Shown: positions 5,276 to 9,487 of the stretch, in pieces
Numbering within the stretch: position 1 is the first letter of the stretch
Layout of the letters: the number at the start of each line of letters is the position of its first letter
Assembly (NCBI GenBank): GCA_016201645.1
Contig: JACQCL010000222.1
Location: 1-9,487 of the forward strand
DNA from: Candidatus Rokuibacteriota bacterium
Lineage (GTDB): Bacteria; Methylomirabilota; Methylomirabilia; Rokubacteriales; CSP1-6
Reading direction: 5' to 3'
DNA: 9,487 nt
Made by a program: the position numbers and the translations under genes
Notes under the pieces: generated by a model
Seen by the model: only the letters and a program-made list of their open reading frames with translations
Told to the model about the DNA's origin: nothing
Database searches by the model: none

Positions 5276-7102
5276 ATGATGACCCTCCAGCAAAAGCTCG
5301 ACCGCCTGCCCGACCGGCCGGGGGTCTACCTCTTCAAGGACGCCAAGAGTCAGGTCCTCTACGTCGGCAAGGGGACGTCGCTCCGGAACCGGGTGCGTTC
5401 GTACTTCCACGAGTCCCGTAGCCGCGACCCCAAAACTGACGTGCTCGTCGGACAGATCAAGGACCTCGACGTCATCGTGACGGCCAACGAGCTCGAGGCG
5501 CTGATCCTCGAATCCAACCTGGTCAAGAAACACCGGCCCCGCTACAACATCATCCTGCGCGACGACAAACACTATCCGTTCCTCAAGCTCACGACCAACG
5601 AGAACTTCCCCCGCCTGGTCGTCGCCCGACGGGTCCTGAAGGACGGCGCGACGTACTTCGGCCCGTTCTACCCCGCCACGGCGATGCGCGAGACGCTCAG
5701 ACTCGTGCGCCAGCTCTTTCCGCTCAGGACGTGCCGGATCAAGATCGACGGCAGGCTCGAGCGGCCATGCATCCAGTACTACATCCACCGCTGCAAGGCG
5801 CCGTGTACGGGGTGGGAGACAAAGGAAGGTTACGCCCAGACCGTCAGGGACGTCCAACGCTTTCTGGAAGGGAAGGACGAGGATCTCACCAAAGACCTCA
5901 CGCGCGAGATGGAGGCGGCGGCCGCGGAGATGAAGTTCGAGCGGGCGGCGGTGCTCCGGGACCAGATCCAGGCGCTCAACATCGTCCGCGAGCGCCAAAA
6001 GATCATCTCGACCGAGGAGATCGATCAGGACATCATCGGGGCCGTGCGCCAGGGGAGCGACGCCTGCGTCCAGCTCTTCTTCGTGAGGAAGGGGCGGCTT
6101 CTGGGGCGCGAGTCGTTCTTCTTCGACAAGGTCTCGGGGTGGAGCGACGGCGAGATCCTCGGGGCATTTATCCGCCAGTTTTACGCGCGGAACGTCACCC
6201 CGCCGCCTGAGATCCTGCTATCCGAGCAAATTCCGGAAGACGACCTCGTTCAAGAGTGGCTGAGCCGCCGGCGGGAAGGGGGCGTGGATCTCCACGCCCC
6301 GCGGCGCGGCAAGAAGCGCGAGTTCGTCGAGATGGCCGAGGAGAACGCCGCGCTGGCGCTCCAGAGCCACCTCCTCGGGAGGGACAACCGCCAGCAGGTC
6401 GTCCTCGAGGAGCTGCGCCGGGCGCTCAACTTGCCCGGACCCCCCAACAGGATCGAGGGCTTCGACATCTCCAACATCCAGGGGAGCGAGGCCGTCGGCG
6501 CCATGGTCGTGTGGGAAAACGGCGCGATGAAGAAGGACGATTACAAGCGCTTCAAGATCCGGAGCGTCGAGGGCGCGGACGACTATGCGATGCTCGAGGA
6601 GGTGCTCTCCCGCCGCTACGCCCGGGCGCTCGAGGAAGGCGCCGTGCTGCCGGATCTGATCCTCCTCGACGGCGGGCGCGGTCAGCTCAATGTGGGCCTG
6701 AAGGTTGTGGAGGATCTGGGGCTCGACTGGCTCCCCATCGTCTCCCTCGCCAAGCGGGAGGAAGAAGTGTACACGCCGGAGAGCCTTCAACCGCTCGTCC
6801 TCGACCTGACTTCCCCGGCGCTCCTGGCGCTCAGGAAAATCCGGGACGAGGCTCACCGCTTCGCGGTGTCCTATCATAAGAAGCTCAGGAGCCGCCGCAC
6901 GATCCAATCGGTCCTGGACCAGATTCCCGGCGTCGGCCCCACGATCAGGACCAACCTCCTCCGGTCCCTGGGGTCGGCCCGCAAGGTCCGGGAGGCGTCT
7001 GTCGCCGAGCTGGCCGCCGTCCCCAAGGTCACCCCGAAGCTGGCCCAGAGGATCCACGCGTTCTTCCACCCCCAGGCGCCGCCCTCGGAATCAGCCCAGT
7101 AG
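5276..7102 (+). CDS. uvrC: UvrC, excinuclease ABC subunit C
   Basis: UvrC is the dual nuclease of nucleotide excision repair, cutting on both sides of the lesion marked by UvrB. At 608 residues it is complete. The N-terminal GIY-YIG domain (about 12-95, GVYLFKDAKSQVLYVGK) has Y29, R39 and the metal-binding E79 and makes the 3' cut. Cysteines C153, C165, C173 and C177 match the spacing of the E. coli iron-sulfur cluster ligands. A UVR motif (about 203-237) binds the UvrB tail. The RNase H-like domain that makes the 5' cut has the D397 (GFDISNIQG), D465 (LLDGGRGQLN) and H527 (DEAHRFAV) triad. A helix-hairpin-helix pair (about 553-600, IPGVGPTIRTNLL) closes the protein. Two tandem ATGs (5276, 5279) follow GAGG (5272-5275) with almost no spacing, a poor ribosome site. 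The preceding hairpins may affect expression. Confidence 0.98.
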   Translation: MMTLQQKLDRLPDRPGVYLFKDAKSQVLYVGKGTSLRNRVRSYFHESRSRDPKTDVLVGQIKDLDVIVTANELEALILESNLVKKHRPRYNIILRDDKHYPFLKLTTNENFPRLVVARRVLKDGATYFGPFYPATAMRETLRLVRQLFPLRTCRIKIDGRLERPCIQYYIHRCKAPCTGWETKEGYAQTVRDVQRFLEGKDEDLTKDLTREMEAAAAEMKFERAAVLRDQIQALNIVRERQKIISTEEIDQDIIGAVRQGSDACVQLFFVRKGRLLGRESFFFDKVSGWSDGEILGAFIRQFYARNVTPPPEILLSEQIPEDDLVQEWLSRRREGGVDLHAPRRGKKREFVEMAEENAALALQSHLLGRDNRQQVVLEELRRALNLPGPPNRIEGFDISNIQGSEAVGAMVVWENGAMKKDDYKRFKIRSVEGADDYAMLEEVLSRRYARALEEGAVLPDLILLDGGRGQLNVGLKVVEDLGLDWLPIVSLAKREEEVYTPESLQPLVLDLTSPALLALRKIRDEAHRFAVSYHKKLRSRRTIQSVLDQIPGVGPTIRTNLLRSLGSARKVREASVAELAAVPKVTPKLAQRIHAFFHPQAPPSESAQ

Positions 7103-7299
7103 TTTCAGGGACTTCCGAGACCCGCGCGGCTGCTATATGTGATTCTTCTTTCTGGCAATTTTCTAGCAATAAGTGCAAGGCGTGGACTAATCTGTTAGTC
7201 CCCAAACAACCTCAGGGCGCGAGCATAAGTCACACCCCTTATCGGACCACTTAAGGCTACGTCCCCCGGCTGGCCGCCGCAGTCAGGACTTCGCGGAGC
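7103..7299. other. Intergenic region between convergent uvrC and Pal-like genes
   Basis: No gene is visible in these 197 nt. The stretch is clearly richer in A/T than the uvr genes. It holds an 11-nt tandem repeat, TTCTGGCAAT/TTCTAGCAAT (7150-7159 and 7161-7170), and a perfect inverted repeat at 7184-7201. No tRNA fold or recognisable integrase or transposase fragment was found. Confidence 0.6.
7184..7201. terminator. Inverted repeat between convergent genes, possible bidirectional terminator
   Basis: GGACTAA-TCTG-TTAGTCC is a perfect 7-bp stem with a 4-nt loop, lying 81 nt after the uvrC stop codon and about 98 nt after the end of the minus-strand Pal-like gene. Its position between converging genes suits a shared terminator. 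It lacks a T-run on either side, so termination is unproven. Confidence 0.4.
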
Positions 7300-7812
7300 T
7301 CATGACTGACCTGCCGATTGGTGCCGAGTTCTCTCATTGGCAACCCACACCCTGAGGTGGACACGGCGGTTCTCGGCCCAACAAACTCGGTGATGCTCCA
7401 GGCAGCGTGGCCGAGTGCTTCCATAGGACACGGTCAGGATTGCTGACCTGTCCACCCCCCGGTTGATCAGGACGTCTCGCACTGCCCGGGCTCGGCGCTC
7501 TCCCAGTCGAAGATTGTACTCGTCTGACCCCCACTCATCGGTGTGCCCTTCCGCGAGGATCTGGGAAGGAGCGACTCGCTGGAGCCGCCTGACACTGACT
7601 TCGAGCGCGCGAAGCTCGGCAAGGCCGATCTCCACACGGTCAAAGTCAAAGTGGAGGTCTTCAAGTTCAGGGAGGTCCACGAACTGTCCGAACGACGCCT
7701 GGACCATCGGGCGATCGTTTCTAAGAGGCGCAAGGTTCGGAGGGCGACTCACCCCCATGAGAAGCAGGAGGCTCCCCACTGTGAGCCCCACACGGCACAG
7801 CCGGTTCCTCAC
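7300..7812 (-). CDS. Pal/OmpA-like peptidoglycan-associated protein without a lipobox cysteine
   Basis: This 170-residue protein carries an OmpA C-terminal domain (about 52-155) that binds diaminopimelate of peptidoglycan in the periplasm. The match is of Pal type: LHFDFDRVEI, LAEGHTDEWGSDEYNLRLGERRARAVRDVL, and VSYGSTRPRCLEHHRVCWAENRRVHL. D92 and R107 are spaced like the peptidoglycan-binding Asp271/Arg286 of E. coli OmpA. The N-terminus (LTVGSLLLLMG) is a signal-like hydrophobic stretch. Pal is normally a lipoprotein, and a cysteine would be expected after LLLMG; V21 stands there. The product may therefore be an anchored or type I-processed protein. The start is GTG at 7812-7810, preceded by GGGAGGAA lying inside the end of the upstream gene; the two genes are 1 nt apart and surely co-transcribed. 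No tolB or other Tol genes are present, so it may be a stand-alone paralogue and not the Tol-Pal component. Confidence 0.87.
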   Translation of the reverse strand: MRNRLCRVGLTVGSLLLLMGVSRPPNLAPLRNDRPMVQASFGQFVDLPELEDLHFDFDRVEIGLAELRALEVSVRRLQRVAPSQILAEGHTDEWGSDEYNLRLGERRARAVRDVLINRGVDRSAILTVSYGSTRPRCLEHHRVCWAENRRVHLRVWVANERTRHQSAGQS

Positions 7813-7813
7813 C

Positions 7814-8275
7814 CTATTCCTCCCAGGTGCCCCACCTCTTCGGCCTGGCCGCCCTGGCAGTCACCGTCTCGGCGATGAGCTTTCCCTCGGACTCGGTATA
7901 CGTGACCCGAATGATGTCGCCTTCCTTGAGATCGGCTGTCGTGCCTTCCTTGCCACCGACATTGATGGTGCTTCTGGCGAGCAGGAAGGAGTAGTGCTTC
8001 GGCGTTTCCCCAGTGGCTTCGACGACTAGGCGCCCAGCATCGACTGCCTTGAGCATTCCTGTGACCGTTTTCACCTCGTCGGCCGGCCTCGTGGTTCCAC
8101 CCGTTGAGGCTGCTGGAGTCGATCGCGCGGCTTCGCGCTCGACAACCCGATAGGCGACCGCTGTCACGCCAATCACGAACCACAACATCACGAGGAGCGC
8201 CCTGATTCTGCCGACCCTCAGGGATCTTCCTTTCCCTCCGTCAAAAAGCGGTCCTGGGTCGTGAAAGCTGGGCAT
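7814..8275 (-). CDS. Membrane-anchored protein with a small beta-rich extracytoplasmic domain
   Basis: This is a 153-residue protein of unknown function. A basic segment (GKGRSLRVGRIR) is followed by one transmembrane helix (about 25-43, ALLVMLWFVIGVTAVAYRV), predicting N-in topology. A low-complexity Ser/Thr/Pro linker (51-65) leads to a domain at 68-142: VTGMLKAVDAGRLVVEATGE, then STINVGGKEGTTADLKEGDIIRVTY, then GKLIAETVTARAA. That layout (short strands, a 'dLkeGD.irVtY' segment, then 'A..v..r') resembles small OB-like domains such as DUF5666, but I assign this only by pattern. It is the first gene of the operon with the Pal-like gene, whose ribosome site lies in its final Glu codons, suggesting translational coupling and a shared envelope role. 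ATG 8275 has AAGG a few bases upstream. Later starts would cut into the membrane helix. Confidence 0.72.
   Translation of the reverse strand: MPSFHDPGPLFDGGKGRSLRVGRIRALLVMLWFVIGVTAVAYRVVEREAARSTPAASTGGTTRPADEVKTVTGMLKAVDAGRLVVEATGETPKHYSFLLARSTINVGGKEGTTADLKEGDIIRVTYTESEGKLIAETVTARAARPKRWGTWEE
7817..7824 (-). promoter_or_regulatory. Ribosome binding site deciding the Pal-like GTG start
   Basis: On the minus strand GGGAGGAA precedes the GTG at 7812-7810, with the GGAGG core 6 nt away. It is formed by the last two Glu codons (GAG GAA) and neighbouring base of the upstream gene, whose TAG stop lies at 7816-7814. This supports the GTG start and coupling of the two genes. Confidence 0.75.
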
Positions 8276-8309
8276 TGGACCTTGAATGAGCTCTCAAGCT
8301 GAAGCACTC

Positions 8310-8338
8310 CCTGTACCAGCGGGCGATCCCCGCATCAA
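8310..8338 (-). promoter_or_regulatory. Weak promoter candidate for the minus-strand operon
   Basis: Read on the minus strand, TTGATG (8338-8333) and TACAGG (8315-8310) are 17 nt apart, 34 nt before the ATG at 8275. The -35 has four of six consensus bases and the -10 is poor. No better pair was found between the gene start and the 8383-8401 dyad. Confidence 0.25.
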
Positions 8339-8382
8339 ATTTGAGAGAACGAGTTTTAAGGTGACTGGCATCAACCATATCC

Positions 8383-8401
8383 ACCTGCAAATATTGCAGG
8401 T
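8383..8401. promoter_or_regulatory. 19-bp perfect dyad, candidate operator
   Basis: ACCTGCAA-ATA-TTGCAGGT is perfectly symmetric with 8-bp arms, about 110 nt upstream of the start of the minus-strand operon. Size and symmetry suit a dimeric helix-turn-helix regulator. A related dyad with the same core CTGCA-N5-TGCAG occurs at 8595-8609. No regulator gene is in the window. Confidence 0.45.
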
Positions 8402-8447
8402 TCGAGACGACAAGCTCACGACGGCGCGTTCCATTGACTTGTCTTGA

Positions 8448-8713
8448 CTGATTTTTTGTTGGACTGGTCGGAGTCATCCCGCCACGCGGCTTGAAGCTGG
8501 CCGACCGGCCTCATGGTGGTGGCGGGGAGGCCTTCCGGGACAAAGGGATCGTCGGGCTTCCGCGACTTCACGCCGGCTTCTGGATTCCGGTGGCCTGCAG
8601 AATTTGCAGAAGCCGGGAGAGTGCCCCGCTTGGATGAGCCGTTCTTTTCCTTGCAACTAGCCAAAACTACACCGCTTTCTCGCCAGTGGCACATGGGTTG
8701 CTGGAGGTGAGGG
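8448..8713. other. Region without a convincing gene, containing inverted repeats
   Basis: Short overlapping frames exist on both strands here, but none has family motifs or a good start. Just before it, TTGACT occurs twice (8434-8439 and 8444-8449) and is followed by a T6 run (8452-8457) without a preceding hairpin. A second CTGCA-N5-TGCAG dyad (8595-8609) lies inside the larger inverted repeat at 8573-8616. No transposase motif was recognised. Confidence 0.5.
8573..8616. repeat. 10-bp perfect inverted repeat with a 24-nt loop
   Basis: CCGGCTTCTG (8573-8582) and CAGAAGCCGG (8607-8616) are perfect complements. The loop contains most of a second dyad (CTGCA-GAATT-TGCAG, 8595-8609) that shares the 3' arm, so two alternative pairings are possible. 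It could be an RNA structure, a protein site or a miniature-element remnant; nothing decides between them. Confidence 0.5.
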
Positions 8714-8741
8714 GTGGATTCGACACTAAGCTCTTTGTGAG

Positions 8742-8750
8742 AGGAGGTGA
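8742..8750 (+). promoter_or_regulatory. Strong Shine-Dalgarno of the proline-rich peptide gene
   Basis: AGGAGGTGA is nearly a full complement of the 16S rRNA 3' end. Its GGAGG core is 7 nt before the GTG at 8755. It is the strongest ribosome site I can see in the window and sets the start inside a longer open frame that begins at ATG 8686. A second GGAGGTGA lies at 8703-8710. Confidence 0.75.
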
Positions 8751-8754
8751 CATA

Positions 8755-8871
8755 GTGCGACAGAAAAAGCCGACCCCGGTTCCGGCGCCCGGCGGGGGTC
8801 CGCAACCTACGCCAAAGCCCCCGGCGCCCGGGCCAACGCCCACGCCGCCCACCCCGGGGCCAAGACGGTAG
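8755..8871 (+). CDS. Proline-rich small protein, 38 residues
   Basis: Starting at GTG 8755, the gene encodes a 38-residue peptide: MRQKKPTPVPAP, a GGG, then PQPTPKPPAPGPTPTPPTPG and a terminal PRR. Sixteen of 38 residues are proline, largely in Thr-Pro and Ala-Pro steps, with basic residues at both ends and none acidic. There is no signal peptide or membrane segment. The sequence predicts an extended polyproline-like chain. Runs of this kind often form linkers or SH3-type ligands, or slow ribosomes unless EF-P helps. The strong ribosome site argues that it is translated. The composition could also be a GC-rich accident, and no homologue is known to me. An 8-codon frame (8714-8740) with its own GGAGGTGA ends just upstream. 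No function is assigned. Confidence 0.5.
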   Translation: MRQKKPTPVPAPGGGPQPTPKPPAPGPTPTPPTPGPRR

Positions 8872-9120
8872 ACGAGTGACTCTCCGATTGGACAGATGCC
8901 CGCCCCGGGGAAGCCGTGCGAGCAGCTGAGGGAGCTTTCCTGGGGCGGCCAGTCGGGGGAGGAAGGCATTCGTCATGGCGTAGCGACCATTTCGGTTCTG
9001 TCGCGGCGAATTCCGAATTAACGAGCGAGGCACTGGACTTCGTCGGGCGAGCAAGGCTTCTGTGAAAAGTCATTTCACCGCGCGGGAGCAGTATGGGCTC
9101 GTTGGAGACATCGACGGGAG
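8872..9120 (+). other. Spacer between the proline-rich gene and the TPR gene
   Basis: No supported gene is seen in this 249-nt stretch. It contains a local repeat GAATTCCGAATTA (9008-9020) but no clear promoter. In the reading frame of the TPR gene the last stop is the TAA at 9019-9021, so that gene cannot begin earlier than 9022 without a frame change. Confidence 0.5.
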
Positions 9121-9487
9121 ATGGGCCTCTATTTAGGGATAGATCGACTACCACCGGGCGCGATCGAGGGGACGATCACGGCCGGGGAGTATTGCCAGGT
9201 GATGGACGACGTCCTCCGGACGCTACGGAATCGCCCGGAGTTGGCACAGGTCAGGTATCAGGTGCCGCTTTGCTGTCTCAGGATGGGGCGCTTCCCGGCT
9301 GCCGTTGGATTTCTGGCTGATGTTGTCAGCCGACGCCCAGACGACCAGGTCGCCCATCGGCTGCTCGCCATCGCCCACCTCTCTCAGGGGAATCCCCGCG
9401 CTGCCGTCGCGGACCTCGAGGCGGCCCGCCGCCGCCTCCAGAAGGAACGAGCCGTCAGTGAGACGCTCCGGGATTGTCTCCGCATGC
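9121..9487 (+). CDS. TPR-repeat protein, 3'-truncated by the window end
   Basis: The frame from ATG 9121 is open to the end of the window (122 codons). After a non-repeat N-terminus (MGLYLGIDRLPPGAIEGTIT) come helices typical of tetratricopeptide repeats. Unit one is at about 42-75 (AQVRYQVPLCCLRMGRFPAA followed by VGFLADVVSRRPDD). Unit two is at about 76-109 (QVAHRLLAIAHLSQGNPRAA followed by VADLEAARRRLQKE). The signature small residues and final P-D-D turn are visible. Such arrays are protein-protein scaffolds, and nothing here shows the partner. ATG 9121 is the first start in frame after the stop at 9019, but GGGAG directly abuts it, so initiation there is uncertain. A better spaced ribosome site lies before ATG 9093 in another frame, which hints at a possible frameshift between 9093 and 9121. 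Confidence 0.7.
   Translation, partial: MGLYLGIDRLPPGAIEGTITAGEYCQVMDDVLRTLRNRPELAQVRYQVPLCCLRMGRFPAAVGFLADVVSRRPDDQVAHRLLAIAHLSQGNPRAAVADLEAARRRLQKERAVSETLRDCLRM

Larger units (their letters stand above)
8286..8447 (+). other. 53-codon open frame with a glyoxalase-like motif, possible relic
   Basis: ATG 8286 opens a 53-codon frame ending at TGA 8445-8447. Its middle reads SFKVTGINHIHLQ, which resembles the first strand of vicinal oxygen chelate (glyoxalase/dioxygenase) proteins, where (V/I)TGINHI.L is common. After that the similarity stops (ILQVRDD...). There is no good ribosome binding site, third codon positions are not GC-rich, and it lies on top of the likely control region of the divergent operon. 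It is either a decayed fragment or chance. Confidence 0.18.

Noticed and set aside
5183..5998. Minus-strand frame of 271 codons over the start of uvrC
   Set aside because: It is antisense to the conserved GIY-YIG and cysteine-cluster coding sequence, with no recognisable motif.
6218..7069. Minus-strand frame of 283 codons over the end of uvrC
   Set aside because: It is antisense to the RNase H-like domain; no motif or ribosome site supports it.
8595..8609. LexA (SOS) box in the CTGCA dyads
   Set aside because: The E. coli box is CTGT-N8-ACAG (CTG-N10-CAG) and the Bacillus box GAAC-N4-GTTC; these dyads are CTG-N9-CAG and fit neither.
8416..9054. 212-codon minus-strand frame spanning the proline-rich gene
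   Set aside because: The product is Arg/Pro/Gly-rich low complexity without motifs, and it is antisense to a frame with a strong ribosome site. Coding on this strand cannot be supported.
8807..9154. 115-codon minus-strand frame before the TPR gene
   Set aside because: No family motif and no good start were seen; the composition is what a GC-rich random frame gives.
9093..9320. 75-codon plus-strand frame starting MGSLETSTG
   Set aside because: It overlaps the TPR frame, which has real repeat signatures. Its product is Gly/Asp/Arg-rich without structure; only its ribosome site is notable.
1..9487. CRISPR arrays, tRNA or rRNA genes, intact insertion sequences
   Set aside because: No regularly spaced repeats, cloverleaf-like segments, rRNA-like sequence or transposase motifs were recognised on either strand.

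Overview
The window comes from a GC-rich genome with strong G/C preference at third codon positions. It is probably a diderm bacterium, because it carries an OmpA/Pal-type peptidoglycan-binding protein. The gene content (Ppx/GppA, monofunctional proline dehydrogenase, HNH protein, UvrB, UvrC) does not fix the lineage. An uncultivated GC-rich phylum such as Rokubacteria/NC10 is a weak impression, not a result. No CRISPR array, rRNA, tRNA or intact insertion sequence was seen.

Left part (1-3162, all + strand). The window opens inside a Ppx/GppA phosphatase gene that is split by a one-base shift in a G-run at 272-276. A compact promoter that overlaps the end of this gene leads into an intact monofunctional proline dehydrogenase (825-1751). 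In the same frame, directly after its stop codon, lies a 65-codon relic of a proline racemase / hydroxyproline epimerase / 3-hydroxyproline dehydratase family gene. The relic joins a piece from the family's N-terminal half to its extreme C-terminus. A small unrecognised membrane protein follows. Then a TTGACA-17-TATCCT promoter drives an HNH endonuclease-like protein from a nearly leaderless start.

Centre (3169-7102, + strand). uvrB begins 6 nt after the HNH stop codon and uvrC follows. They are separated by about 118 nt packed with inverted repeats, two of which cannot form at the same time. Both Uvr proteins look complete: UvrB has its helicase motifs, beta-hairpin and UVR tail; UvrC has GIY-YIG, the four-cysteine cluster, UVR, RNase H-like and HhH domains. 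They are the incision half of nucleotide excision repair. uvrA is not in the window.

Right part (7103-9487). The DNA becomes less GC-rich and gene-poor. A convergent two-gene minus-strand operon encodes a membrane-anchored beta-domain protein followed by a Pal/OmpA-like protein that has lost its lipobox cysteine. Upstream lies about 480 nt without a convincing gene, but with a 19-bp perfect dyad, a second dyad of the same half-site spacing, and a 10-bp inverted repeat. Next comes a 38-residue proline-rich peptide gene with a near-ideal Shine-Dalgarno sequence. The window ends inside a TPR-repeat protein gene.

The observations most worth following are the proline/hydroxyproline pair (relic plus a substituted specificity residue in the dehydrogenase), the proline-rich small gene, the non-lipidated Pal-like protein, and the stacked inverted repeats between uvrB and uvrC. 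I found no clear, complete, previously undescribed multi-gene system.
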